Shown: positions 23,117 to 36,271 of the stretch, one piece after another
Position numbering within the stretch: the stretch's first letter is position 1
Layout: each line of letters opens with the position of its first letter
Origin: Dipteris shenzhenensis
Lineage: Eukaryota > Polypodiophyta > Polypodiopsida > Gleicheniales
Strand: one strand, 5' to 3'
Length of the DNA stretch: 64,000 nucleotides
NCBI GenBank assembly: GCA_047967505.1
Contig: CM106538.1
Notes under the pieces: model-generated
Seen by the model: only the letters and a program-made list of their open reading frames with translations
What the model was told of the DNA's origin: nothing
Databases searched by the model: none
Translations under genes and position numbers: made by a program

Positions 23117-24260
23117 CTATGGTTCAGGGGCCAGCGTTGGAGATTAAAGAATCGTGTGCGCTTGACCTTGCGGAACGACTTGAATACCAGCATTGCCAAG
23201 GATTAAAGTGAACTTCCAAGAATTTCAGGGATTTGAGAATGACGATCCTTCATCCATTAACATTAAAGTGAACTTCCAAGAATTTCAGGGATTTTACTGG
23301 TTTCTGCCAAAAATGCCATGCAATACCAAGTAACATTATGCTGTCCACTTGTCATGCATCTAGCACCAAAAGTGCCGAACGTACATGGATAGAACTTGAG
23401 TTGCACGTAAGAAAGGAGAGGCTTGTATTCAATTAAACAACCCGAAAGTGAAAGCATGCGCTAGCATGTCAACACCCCAAGTAAATTTCATCTACGTAGC
23501 AAAAATAGCGAGATCCGGAGGTGAAGCATGTATTGGTAAGCCATTGATGAGGTCCTTTGGTAAGCCATTGATGAGAGGACCTGAGCGCAATCATCGGATG
23601 GCGGCCAGGGTGTCGCTTGGCAAGGGGAGCCTGCGAGAGGGGAGGTTGTCTGTGATGAATCCCATTGTGGCGATCCTGAAAGCACAGGAGACCGCAGACA
23701 AAGGCGATATTGCAAAAAGCACTGGTGTCAAAGGGGATACTTTGCAAATTTTTGATGAAAAGCAGTAAAGGCAACATTTGCAATCCCTCAGGTGGAATAT
23801 GACAAATCCAGTTTTTGCCAATGGTTGTTGTGTTCTTATTAATTCCGGAAAGAATCTTAGTGAGTTGATGTTTGTTTTGTAGTTCGTGGATGTAGACATT
23901 CAAATTCAAGGTAGAAGTTGCTGAAATGGAGGCTTGGTGGAGATCTGAACGCTTCCTCCTCGCAAGTTGTGGAGGACGTTGAAGAGGCACCAAGTGACCT
24001 TAGGGTGTCTTGATCCCGTTTAAATTGTGTAGATGTGCAAGTACTTGGATACTATCTACATCTCAGGGTACCAGTGCACTTTATAAGCCGGGATTGAACC
24101 TTGCCGATTATCCTTACGTTATTGTGCCCAACAAGGCCGAGCATCTCTTCTTTTTCATGATCGGAAACTACAAGTCTTATAATAGCCACGGAAGAAAAAA
24201 TGAAACTAGTGGAGTTGCTCAAGGAAAAGGGGGAGCTAGAAACAAAATCGCATGACTACC
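22500..24260. other. No gene; short direct repeats and GA microsatellite
   Basis: A GA microsatellite lies at 23081-23111. A 33-bp direct repeat sits at 23202-23234 and 23262-23294 (period 60). A shorter repeat, 'ggtaagccattgatgag', occurs twice around 23535-23575. Around 24047-24200 one plus frame reads STSQGTSALYKPGLNLADYP and continues with a protein-like composition, but I cannot assign a family. Confidence 0.4.
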
Positions 24261-26919
24261 TGATCATAGGTAACTGTAACACAACTTGGATCCGACAAGG
24301 GCCTCCATGAAGGTGGAATCTGGAAAGGAAGGCAAGCTAATTAAGATGAGAGGCCCATTCACTTCTCTCTCCCCTCACTCTAATTGAAGGTTTTCTAAAA
24401 CAGACATGGATTCTCTAGGAAGAGAAGGTTCACCATGGGAAGGAGCTTCTGGGTTGGAGTGTACATGGGAGCCTTGTAACATTTAGATGGTCGTTCTTGC
24501 TAATTAAAATTTTAATGCAATGAAATAGCAACATGCAAAATTATGAGTTCGAAACTTCAAAGAGTGGATTTGTTGTCATTCGGTTGGAGCAGTAGGACTC
24601 TATTGAGTGGGGAACTGTTGATCATGTAGGGGGGGGAGAGAGAGAGAGAGAGTCATGCTCCTACCTTGGAAGAAGTGTTTAAGAGTCGGGCCACTCATGT
24701 GGGAAAAACCATGACTAGGTCACATAGCATAATCTCACACAAAGCAACAACAAACTACACACATGAACAAAGATCAGCATGTAGTTTCGATATCGATATA
24801 TTGGGAGTGAGTAGGCTCTAGATAGAAACAAGAAGTTTGGTCCCTTCTCTCCATACAATTATGGACATAAGAAAGGTCAAAGCGAACTATTGTAATTAAA
24901 GGATTACAAACGCTAAATATCTTGGTGATAAAAACAATATATCTCGGTTGGGCTTCTGGGTTAAAACAACAGTCAATGCAAGGTAAGAGGCTATCCACAA
25001 GAAAGTAGGAGGCATTCAAGGAAGGTCGACCAAGCTGGGATAAGATCCATGGGTTGCATTGTGCTCTAACAGACTCAAAGTCAAGGTACAGTGCACTTTG
25101 GGATGAGCATGCAAGCAATGGGATGTCAAAGTGATCACATGCTGGAAGCTGATTAGTGAGGTTCTCTTCTTCCATATTCTAAGTAGTGGGGGGAATACAA
25201 GGAGCACCAAATCTTTGTTGTGGTAGTCATCTACATCTGTTTCCTCTTTGGCCAAGCACAGGGGGGGGAAGAAGGAATGGTAGGAGAAGTAGTAGGTAGT
25301 GGAAGCTATGATTAACAAACTTGCAAGAGAGAGGTAGCCCCAGTATCCCATATTTCACCATGACCGACTTCCTAGGAATCACATGAGTCCCTATGTAGAG
25401 ACAATCTTCCCACATTTGTCCAAATTTCCCATATAATCTCAAATTTACATCTCTCCACAAGAAAGTATAATATTGAACGTGCTTTTGACTACATTAAGTT
25501 TCTCTACCGGTGAGGGAGGTTAATCACAAAGGAAACAGAACATTTACGGTTGTTACTAAGATGGACAAATATTTGGAGGGTTTGTATAAAAAAGTGATGA
25601 ACACTACGATCGAGATAGGCCTAGGATATGTGTGTATAAGAAATTGAATAGATGAAGATTGTTTCTACAAGCATACAAAGCATAAACATTTTTAGGATGT
25701 GGAGGATCTCACTCTGTGAGGGAGGCGAGGGTCGGGCAAATGGGGATAAACTTTTTTGGGTCTCTTTAGAGGAGCTCATTATGTAGAATGTGGACATAAA
25801 TGCCGCAATATTGGGCGCCATTGTCACCAACATGACATGCTTTAAGGGAGGTTGATGTAGGATATGAGTGGATAGATCCACGGCAAGCTGGTTGATGGAA
25901 AGTTTGAGTAGTGATAATGATTGGAAGGAAGAAAATGGTGGAATCAGATCAAATTGACTTGGAGTGAGGAGGAGATAGACAGAGGCAAACTGAATGAAGG
26001 ATGAAAATGAGGTTGAAGAGATGGAGATGGGGGAAAAAGGGTCCCTGTGAACTGCAATTATAAGTCCATGGTGACAACTTGCAAGCGAATTGTCCTAAAA
26101 AGATCTTCCCCATTACACACCTTCTCCACATTGTCTAGAACATAGGCTAGGGGTCGTTGTCTACTATTTCATGCCCTTTACCAGCCTTTTACTAGTTGGC
26201 CATCAATCCATAGCCAAGAAATGGAAAGGGTAGATCGGATGCCATTTAGGAAGCATAGAAGAGACAAATTCTTTTTATAGAACATTGACAATGGCCTTGA
26301 GTTTTTTACACATGCAAGAGGAAGGGAAGGATTCCACTCCAAGGCCAATTCAGAGGTATACTATGTCTTACATGCTCTTTGGGTCTTATGGTTTTGAATA
26401 TTTACATGCTTGAGCCATTAGCATGGATGGAAGGGTATGGGACTACAAATTAGAGATGTAGAGAAGATAAGCTTTTGAAAATTCCACAATGGAGGGCAAG
26501 AGAAATGAAAATTGGAAAGGATAATCTCCACGCAAACACTACATGTGAATGGATTGGTTGCCAAGAGAAAAGCAAATTCAATCCTTGCCAGCTCCCAAGC
26601 CGCCATGAGGCTGAGGACTAGATAGAAATTCCCTTCCAGTGAAAGAGAGGTAATGGATGCAAGACTTTGGAGCTCATTTAGGAGTTTGCTAGCACGTTGA
26701 TTGAATGCAAGCTCGATGATTTGCAAGTTCAAGATACATTGTGAATTGCAATTGGTATACCAATGAACAACTTTTGGTCGAGCAAGACCTCTATCAAACC
26801 TTTGAGTTTGTCATGAGCCTCAATGCAACAAGCAAGCACGCAAACATCAACAAGTGAGGAGTTGAAGGAGGATCATCTTGCTCCTCAATCCTCCTTCTCC
26901 TTCTATTTGTTTTGTAAGG

Positions 26920-26967
<48 letters not shown>

Positions 26968-28881
26968 TATATATATATATAATGCTAGCTCGCACATAGA
27001 GAGAGAGAGAGGTATATATATATTTAGTGTAAACTCATAGAAAGAGAAAATAAGTGTTTGTCCACTTCTTCAAAAATCATTGTTGCCTAAGGACATTACT
27101 CTTGAGCACCTCAATAAGGATAGCTTTTTCATCACGTGAGTACAAGCCTTGACCATGTAGTGTTTCATATCACAAAAGGCTTCCAAGGGAATGTGTCTTG
27201 AAGAGGATGGGCCTTCCCTAAAGAGTTCAAACAACTATATTCAAAAATTTCTAGAGTTAAGTTATTGTAAGTGAAGTGGCTGAAGTCCCTTGCAAGCCTT
27301 TATCACTTTTGAAACTTCTTTCCCAATTGAAGAACGATTAACATAGATCCAACTTTAAAATTCCTAAGAAGCATGCGATTTATAAATAAAGTATTAAATT
27401 GTATTCCTTGAAATGAAAGGGATCCTAGGATCCCAACCTTGAGACCTGATGGAGTGGGTTGCTAGCCCCTGTCTTAGACCTAGCAGAGCGGGTCGCTAAC
27501 CTGTCGTAGATGGGTCAGGTTTCTCGTGTTACATAAAGTCACAAAAAAATATTTATATTCATGCCCATCGATTACACTACAAAATTCATGAGTTGAGTTA
27601 GCTCAAACCATATAGATTATTTTTAACATAACCCTGAGTTGATCACAGTGCTGATGGCTACAACTATGGCTACATGGATTGACCTTACTCTTAGTGCCCT
27701 CATTTGAAGCACAAAAGCATGTCCTGACTTGGATTTCCTTTGTCTTAGTTTGATTCTCACATCTTTGCTGCTCTCCCATGCAAATCTTCACAAAAGAGCA
27801 TCATGCATTTGTGCCTAATTCTATTGAAATATAAGTGATATTGCCCGTCAGTTGAGTCGTAGCACTCCGCAGGGGTACTTTGAGTATGTATTCTTCAATG
27901 TTCTATGTTTTGGCTTCCAACCTTGTTTTTCCTTTGTTTGTTGTTGCTATGTTTTCTGTGAAGTATTGTATCGATGTGTTTGATTCAAGCAACCCATTTC
28001 AATTCTGTATCACTTAACGCCTAACTGGCTTGCTTCATTTCTTGGCTCGTGGCTATAGTTTAGACAAAACATTGTATCGATATAACCAGTTAGTGTGGTA
28101 GACAAACCCCCCACTAACATGCATGCCATCGCTTACCAAGCATGCACCAACCCAACCAAGCTTCAAACATAGTTGAAATCCTGAATGCAACCAAGCTTCA
28201 AAGAAGCCAAACCCCTCAATAGGATCCTGTAAAGAAGACTACAATAAAACACTAAATTGCTCCAAAACGACCTCACTTAATGCATCACCTAACATAAAAT
28301 TGTCTACTAATCCAACAATGATAGAAATTTGTAGGATTAATAATACCCTAAGAAATTATTTTTCTATTTCACAAAACTTGAATCGTTACTAAGAACTCCC
28401 CCCCCCCAAATGGTAGGGCAAAAAGCTCGAGTAATATCAAAAGATTAAGCCCATGTAGGAAGTATTAAGTACCTATTTCAGAAATGTATCTTATATATAG
28501 GGAGCCCATCGTCAAGAGCCCATCATCATGTAGAAAGGGTAGGATTCTTAATAAAGGACAAGTACCTAAAATTACAAAGCTCTAATATTTCACCTGTGAT
28601 TCTTCTTCCATGATGCTCTTACTCTCTCTCTCTTCTTTTACTTAATCTCCTTCTACATCTCTTTCCAAAGTAGCCATGTGAGTGTCTTCACTCCGTTATT
28701 GCAAACCAAAGACCCTTAGACTTCTTATTCTTTGCACTCATATTAATTGTGAGAGCCCAACTGAGCAATGTTTAGAAAAGGTGAATGCTTTTCTAGTTGT
28801 ACACCTTCCTATGTAATCATGATATGGCAATGCATAGAGATGGAATGCTCATAAGTGATCATGGTTGAGGTCTTGAAAATT
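24261..28881. other. No assignable gene; microsatellites
   Basis: GA microsatellites at 24636-24652 and 26923-26960, with AT repeats at 26965-26980. The minus strand from about 26730 to 24770 holds several short open pieces with protein-like composition but no motif I recognise, and they do not join into one frame. 27420-27530 has two diverged copies of a 'gacct...agcgggtcgctaacct' phrase. Confidence 0.35.
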
Positions 28882-29980
28882 TTATCTATGGCTACATATG
28901 GGAGCACCAACATGCTGCACTATTTTATGCAAGATTTGGTTAGCATGAAAGACGAGAAAAATGCTATACAAAAATTTACACAATGATACATATAACTTAC
29001 CATAATGAGCACGAAGAACTATCAGAGTCTGAAGGGATCTGAGAATGAATGAGGCATCCCTAAAGAGACACTTGGGGGCAGCAAATACTGCAATGAGACT
29101 CTTGTGGAGTGGCAGAACCATGAGGATATCCACAAGAATGATTTGTTGGCCATTCAATAAATGCATGATGACTATTGAATTGAACTATTGTCTCCAAGGT
29201 AGACCTGGAGGTAGAACGAAGTGTTGGCCATTCAACAAATGCATGATGACTATTGAATTGAACTATTGTCTCCAAGGTAGACCTGGAGGTAGAACGAAGT
29301 GTTGGCCATTCAACAAATGCATGATGACTATTGAATTGAACTATTGTCTCCAAGGTAAACTTGGAGGGGTTCAAGGAATTGTTGGAATTCATTGAGCCAC
29401 AAATGGTTTGACATCATGTGATGTGTTGCACTTGTGTCTAGATGCCATATTAAAGGCATTGCTAGGTTGGAATAATCTAGATTCATCGTTGTGCAAAACA
29501 AACAAAGGCTGGGATCTCTGTTTGTCATGTTTGCTTGAACCAATGGTGTTCTTGGTGAGGTACTTGGTTTCCAATTCACTTGATGTTTATTGTTGGTGTT
29601 AAAGGTCTTCCAAGTTGATTTCTTGTTGTCGACATGGGATTTGGAAGTAAATGCAGTTGATTAGATGGGATTCTTGAGTAATTTTATTGATTGGAGTTTC
29701 ACCTATTCTTTTGCTTAAACCAATTTTGTTTGATTTGCATGAACTCGAGGGCTCTGAACAGGGTAGTAGGGTATGGCTTGATTGTCTCAAGACGGATCCC
29801 TGTGATTTCTTATGATATCTTTTGTAAGAATATATTCAAGTAAAGATGACAACATCAATCGGACCAGGCCACTTTGTGTTGTAACAAAGGCTCTTCATGA
29901 AGATGGAAGAGAGGACAATAGCATTGTTACTTGTTGGTCATATTCTCCTAGCAATGAATCCAAAGTCTCCCCAACTTGCA
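28882..29980 (-). mobile_element. Copia element 4b, gag-protease fragment
   Basis: Minus-strand copia fragment. The protease region reads WHLDTSATHHM with normal spacing to the downstream YLGDNSSI motif, and the Gly of D-T/S-G-A is changed to Ser. Gag-side sequence at 29600-29960 is shared with 31500-31740. An in-frame triplication occurs within the protease (see separate entry). Nothing from integrase on is clear to its left. Confidence 0.7.
29145..29366 (-). repeat. In-frame 78-bp triplication in copia protease
   Basis: Three head-to-tail copies start at 29145, 29223 and 29301 (the last is partial). The period of 78 bp equals 26 codons, so the reading frame is kept. Each unit encodes the stretch containing QFNSHHAFVEWP. 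The copies differ by only a few bases, so the duplication is young relative to the element's other damage. Confidence 0.9.
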
Positions 29981-30182
29981 AATGCATTCAGTATGGTATC
30001 TAGCCACAAATGTGACATGTCACATGATGTCAAACTGTTCATGGTTCGACTAATTCCAAGAATCCCTAAACTCTCTAGGTCTACTTAGTAAATAATAGTC
30101 CCATTCAAGCAATCAGCAAAGGGTCAATAACCGTGGATTTCTTAAATGGACCTTATCACTTCATTATTAAGGACGTTTGTAT
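29981..30182 (+). pseudogene. Copia protease fragment, plus strand
   Basis: A plus-strand piece that reads as copia protease: LGLL, then a double stop, then SNQQ or SPIQAI, SKGSITVDFLNGPYHFIIKDV in shifted frames. It is opposite in direction to the copia fragments on both sides and ends at about 30182, where minus-strand integrase sequence begins. It is either an inversion or a small independent insertion. Confidence 0.6.
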
Positions 30183-31973
30183 GGTTTTATGACTTTGAAA
30201 GTGTCTCATTTCAGTCATTTTTTGCTCTATGAGACTAAAAATACCTAGCTCCCTGAAGACCACTTTGCAGTAATATATCATTCTCTGCATGTGTGGGTCA
30301 AATAGGTGATAGGCTTTGACCCCATAAGGGTGTCCATAACTAATCATTATGCACCATTTGGACTTTGGATCTAGCTTCTTACAAAATTTGGCCGGTACAT
30401 GTGGAGCACATGTGCATATGCAATTGGTCTAAAAACTCAAAGGTGTTTGTTGTAGGATGTTGATTAGTCCATGCTTTGTGGGCTTTGATATGTTGGCGGG
30501 GAAATGAAGCTATGTTTTAGACATACATTGCCATGGCTATAGCCTCACTCCACAGTGAATGTGGTATTTGTGCATTAGAAAACATTAATCATGAGGATTC
30601 TATATGGTGTGAAACTTCCTTTCAACAACATTATTCTACTCTAGAGTGTTAGGTATGGTAGTCTGGCCAGAGATTTCATGTGCGAGGAAGTAGTCCTTAA
30701 ATGTCTTTGAATAAAACTCTCCACCATTTGACAAAAGTGTTATGAGGTTGCGCCTTGTGTGAACCATTCCCCATTGGTGAACCGATGGAAAGTTTCTTAC
30801 CTCTTTTTGAGAAAGAAGAACCGGGCATAACAACTAAAGTCATCAAGGAAGAGAAGGCAAATGTTTGCCTATCACACATGATTCATAGAAGTGGTCACTC
30901 ATGTGAAGTTCTTGTGGAAGACCATCAATAAGTTAGAGGCTAGAGGCATCTTAGAAAGTATGGGGAAATTCCAATGTCCCAAATGATTGTGCCATAGCAG
31001 TTACTGAGAATTTATCAATGTTGATGTGTAAAGTGCGTTCATGGTTTGAAGTGAAGTCCTGTTGGTCCCATTGGATATAGACCTTCATGTTGCACGCAAC
31101 GATAAGTTGTCTTGATGGGTGATGGGAACGTGAAGTCAAAGTGGTTGGATTTTACATTAAGGCAGTAATCCTTGGATGTGAGGGTAGTGTCTCGAGGAAA
31201 TCCTCAAGAATGGTGTGCTGGACATTCAAAAAATGCATAATGATGATTGAGTCATTGCCAATTTCTTGAATGGGACTGTTATCTATGAGGTAGACCTAGA
31301 TGGGCTCATGGACTATTATCTATGAGGTAGACCTAGAGGGGCTTAGGGAATTGTTGAACTATAGATTTATTGCTGTGCAAAATAGATGAAGGATGGGATC
31401 CCCATTTGCCATGTTTTCTTGAGTCAATGGTGTCTTCAAAGATGATTTCTTTTTCGTTAAAGAAGACAAGCCCGACATGGGATTTAGAAGGAAAGGTGAT
31501 TGATTGGACAATACTATTGTGAGTAATTCTATTGATTCAAGTTTTGTTCATTTAATTAGATTGATTTTATTTGCTTTGCATGAATAGGGCGATGGGTGTG
31601 GCTTGACTATTTGAGCATGGCTCCTTGTGCTTAATAATCTTTCTAAGTAAAGATGGTCGTGTCCTATTGGTTAGACCGCTTTGTGTTGTAACAAAGGATC
31701 TCCATGAAGATGGAAGAGAGGACATTAGTGTTACTTGTTGGTTGGGGGGAAGGGCAAGGCTTGCATTGCTGTCTCAATCAATAGGGCCTGCCAATAGTCC
31801 AATAAGTAAAGGATTCCAAGATAAAAGTTGAGGAGGCATCTTTGAGTATTGACTTGTATCGTTACATCCACATGATCGTATGTGGCCTTCAACTTGTCCC
31901 AAATAGCCTTGGATGACTTAAGGGCATGCACAAGTTGAATTTTTGATCCACTACAATGGAGAATGATATCCAA
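30156..31973 (-). mobile_element. Copia element 4a: gag to integrase, broken
   Basis: Minus-strand copia remnant. From right to left: gag core (31973-31731, LVHALKSSKAIWDKLKATYD), a protease region around 31400-31200 that matches element 4b, pre-integrase (about 31139-30900, with a WHN-LGH-type motif now MAQSFGTLEF), the integrase core (30880-30640, LLSNGGEF and HEISGQTTIPNT) and its C-terminus (30347-30156, GHPYGVKAYHLFDP). RT and RNase H are missing. All parts contain frameshifts. Confidence 0.8.
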
Positions 31974-34900
31974 ATGGGCTTTCTTATTTGTGAGAGTCTA
32001 AGCCTTGTGCATGTCGGGTAGCAACACCCTAGGGTTGACAGAGGTCCCATGAGTTTCACTCTTTATGGCATGGCACTCAAGGGTATGATATCTCATGACC
32101 TGTTGGCAAAAGATATGTAACATTATGGGGTATTTCATTGTGAATCATGCATGAATATCCTAGGCTACATGATTGTGCAAGTGTCATAGCATGAGAATAT
32201 TATTGTTTCCCATTTTTGGAGATTATTTGGAGAGTCACCATTTCCTGAATCTTGGATATCCATTATTCATTTAGTATATGGATTGTAAACTCATTTGAAG
32301 AGTCCCATCTTATCAAGTATTGGTTTTTCAAATGCCTCCCATGGTTTGCCTCCCATGGTCTACTATTTTGTAAGGCCAATGGTTGCTCAATAGGGAGGAC
32401 CTACTCATTGACATACATTAAAATTCTTATGAGAACAAGCCACATCTTAAAACAATGTAAGCCACCATGCCCTTTAAAGAAGATTTATACAAAAAACACA
32501 AAAATATGTCTGTAGGGGAAAGAGGGCATGAAGAACCCTTCAGCGAGATCCTCAACACCTTGACACCGCCACATCTACGTCTCCCTGTTACCATCATATG
32601 ACCTTCAAAATGCATGGATTAGCAACTCGTTATACAAAAAACTGCACCAACTTTTGGTTATACAACAACTACATCAACTTTTAGTGACATCCTTGAATCG
32701 AATTGCATCTGTAAATCCATATCCTCACCCCCCTTCTTCACTAGTTTCCATAGTGTGATAGCATTGTATGCATAGTAGGGAATCACACCCACATTTTGTT
32801 CATCAAAACTTTGCTCTTGGATTCCGTTCTTTAGATTTGGATTGCTTCGTCGTCGTCAGTTGTTGTACTTACTTGCAATGTGACCATATTCCAAGTATGC
32901 TTGTGATGTTTGTGTCCAACGCTCTTTGAGTGTCTCATCGGTTGAAGTAAGTCATCAGAGTGTTGCCCTTGCATAGCTCATAGCTATGCTTTTGCAAAGA
33001 AAAAGGATGTGTGCAAGATTTTGCAACCCCTTAGGCTAAAAAATGTGTGGGTGGTAAGATGCCATTACCAAAGGAGAAACTTTGAAGCTTATTGGACATG
33101 CATATGTTCGTCATATGTTCTAAGAATGACATCAATAATCGATTTACAAATATAGCAGGAAACTTTGAAGCTTGCATGATTGGAACTTGGGACAAGAACT
33201 TGGTTGGTAAAATATTGATGACTTGGATTTTGTAAGTTTTCTCCTTGTTCCTTGAATTAAACTCTTTCATAGATTCACCTTCAACCTCGCATGCTCTAAT
33301 ACATATATTTTCTTGAACCTTTTGATCTCTACTTAATCCCCATTGAAATTCTTTGGATATCAATCTCATAGTTTGATTGCAACTTAATATAGATCAATCT
33401 TCCTTATAGGAATGATGTTCCTATCCATCAATAGGGTCTCTATATCTTTAGAATAGATAAAGATTTCCTATAGGAATGATGTTCTTATACATCACTAGAG
33501 CATCTATGAAATGAGGGAATTGTCCTACTTCATGTCTCTTGACCTTTGATCCTTTAATCTTTGTAGATTGGTCAATAATTTCCCCTTGCTACCCTCCATT
33601 CTAATTATCATGGTTTTGATACCCTAATGATGAAATACCTTGGAACTCTTAAGCTATGTCCTTCCTAAGATCGTAGGTAGGATTGCTCTAATCAAAATGG
33701 TAATTTTCCTTAAAAGCTGAAAAGCATGATGATGGATACAACTACTTGAGCCTCAACTTGTGCATCTACCCATTTTGAATGACAATAGTACCCAATCCTT
33801 CTTCAATAGCACTAGATCCCCCTTCAATCGTTACACCTTAGATGACTGTATTGTAGATTTTAGCCAAAATTGTTTGCACGAATTCATATACTAGAGGTAT
33901 TTAAATAATGATATGGTATTTAAGTTATCCATTGCCTTACTTTCCCCTCTTCTCTTTGAATAAGCAACATAATATGGGTTGGTTTTCATCAATTTTTCCA
34001 AATTGAGAGTGATTTATCTCCTCAAGTTGCTCCCATTCATTTGGGTAGTCTACATCCACAAATTCCTTGGAACCTGTCACAGCTGAGTTTCTTCAACTTG
34101 GTCAAAACTCATCTTAGCATAGATTATTTGCTCTTCCCTTGCTTTAATTTTGCAACTCAACTTAGACTACTTACTTTTTGATCAAATGCTAAAATTTTCT
34201 TTGTAGGCCTTCTATGATTTTGACTATTACATATTTTGAATTCTTCCAGTGGAACCATTCCTTGAGTTTGGGTTGTGAGAGCAATTCACATGCTCTTGTG
34301 ACGTCTAATTCATAATTCCCTTATTCTTCATGGAATACATGCATTTCCTTTCTTGAAATAAGGGGGATTTATTGGTATGGTTCTTGTCCATGGGAGCGGA
34401 GCATTCACCCCCATCTCAATCTCCTCAACCTTGTTCCTACTTGTTGGTTTTAGGTGACTATTGGTCTTGCCTGTTGTTTTTAAGCGACTTGGACATACTT
34501 CATGTGCCTATGTCAGCTTGATTACCATCCACTCTTCCTTTAGCTTGATTCTTGTTCTTATGTCCTATGTTGGTGTAGATTACACAATATTATGCTCAAC
34601 ATCCTTTACCTATATAATTGAACTTTGTGATTTGAGAATACTTTGTCATTACTCTAGCTTCCTATTTGTAAATCTAAGGTCTTACTTGGATGACTAATTC
34701 TTGGAGGCCATTGTGCAACTCACCCTTAAGACCATCTTTCTTGGTGAGGCATCTTCTTCATGGTCTTCGTTTAATGTTCTCATCCTATGTTTCATTCTTC
34801 TCATTCTCTCTTCATTTTCATCCTATCCTTCATTCTTCTTCTTCTTTCTTCAAGGATATTTTACGATTGTCCACCATCCTGGATTTTTTGTAGAGAAACT

Positions 34901-35759
34901 CCATCATAATTTCTCTTAGAGAAACTCATAAATTTTGGTTGAATTGGGGAGTTCATGCATCTCAAATCTAAATTCAAACTAGTCAATAGCCATGTCCTCA
35001 TGGTCATGTTGTCTAGTTCAAAATGACCTCATAGATATTTAAGTTGCAATGTTGCACTGATATATCATTGAATAATTCTATAGGGCCCATTCTAGTTGAG
35101 TTTTAAGTTGGGTTTCTTTGTTCCAAGTCACAAGATGTTAAGTAACACTACAATGCCTCTGTTGGACTATTTCTCATAATGTGGTAATAATGCTAGCCAT
35201 TTTGTGCTATTGAGGCTCAAAGCCTTTGCTTGATTGCCTTATTCTCTTCAAGTTTATGATAAGCTTGCAAGAATTGAACAAGGTTTTCAGAGTAGCTAAG
35301 TTGAAGGCACTGCTTGGAGGCATGTAGGGTGAATAGAGAAGCCGTTTTGTTGACCTACATAGATCACAGAGATCAAGCACATCATCAAAGGTCTAAAAGA
35401 CCTTGGAAAAGAGCCACGTCATTACTTTTTTTTACCCTCTCATTCTCTAAAGTCCTCTTTTCCTCCACCAAGGACTTTAAAAGGTCACATCAACGGTTCT
35501 AAAAGCCCTTAGCTCTTTCAACTTGTAGCCTCGTGATTTCAAGCAAAAGATTGAGAATCAAAGCTCATGCTGATGATTTTGAGACTTGGTGGCTTAGCGA
35601 AAGGCGGGATTGAAAATGAAATACATAAACCAAAGAGTGGAAAAACTTTAAATCCAAAATCCAAGACCTCGAACAAACTAGGGAAGTGGGCATTGCACTT
35701 TTCTCTTTATTATAAAGCAAAAAGTGGACATCACACTTTTCTCTTTATTATAAAGCTTT
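31974..35759. other. No gene recognised
   Basis: Probably old repeat sequence. A 112-codon minus frame at 33031-33369 and a cluster of short frames at 34461-34919 have no motif I recognise. 33360-33500 contains a diverged direct repeat ('ataggaatgatgttc'). Confidence 0.35.
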
Positions 35760-36271
35760 TTGTTTTATAATTTCTGGAAGAATTATCATTTTAAAATTAC
35801 AATTCCAAAAAGAGATGAAATCCTTGGGGAGAGCAAGGAAAGGGCTACAAAAGGAAAAGCTATCATTGAAGAGGAAACACATGAGAAAGCACATAAAAAA
35901 ACTCAAGAGGATAGTATGGAAATGAAGGATATTGATTATGGTGGTGATATGGATTTCGAATTCGGAATTCATCAAACTTGAAACACAAATGTAAAGCTTA
36001 GAAACGTAGTTATGGACTATTAATGATACATTGAAAGGTCTAATTGATGCCATATCCAAGTTATCCAATTCTCAATTGGTAACTCCTATGGCACAGTCAC
36101 TGACTCCTCTTAGTCAAGCTAAGAGGTCTACCTCTTGTATTAAAGAAGCCTCTAACATTCTTAAGGACTTGAAACCACCAATTTTCAATGGGGAAGAGAA
36201 AGAATGCAACAAGTATGTGATAAATACGTTCTTGCAAAAATGGCAAGGCTTTCATCGACTCAAGAACGCCC
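35760..36271 (+). pseudogene. Ty3/gypsy gag fragment
   Basis: A plus-strand gag-like piece. The N-terminal part is acidic and basic by turns (KRDEILGESKERATKGKAII). It continues in another frame with SQAKRSTSCIKEASNILKDL, KPPIFNGEEKECNKYVINTF and LQKWQGFHRL. The P-x-F-N-G-E and F-L-x-x-W motifs are characteristic of gypsy gag. It is cut at 36271 by the LTR of copia element 5, so the copia inserted into this older gypsy copy. The five bases before the break (cgccc) would be the target duplication. Confidence 0.65.

Noticed and set aside
26418-26732. Leu-rich minus frame resembling leucine-rich repeats
   Set aside because: No regular LxxLxLxxN spacing over more than one unit and no NB-ARC or kinase nearby.
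29145-29366. Evenly spaced repeats that could suggest a CRISPR array
   Set aside because: The copies are head to tail without unique spacers, in frame in a copia protease, in a plant-like genome.
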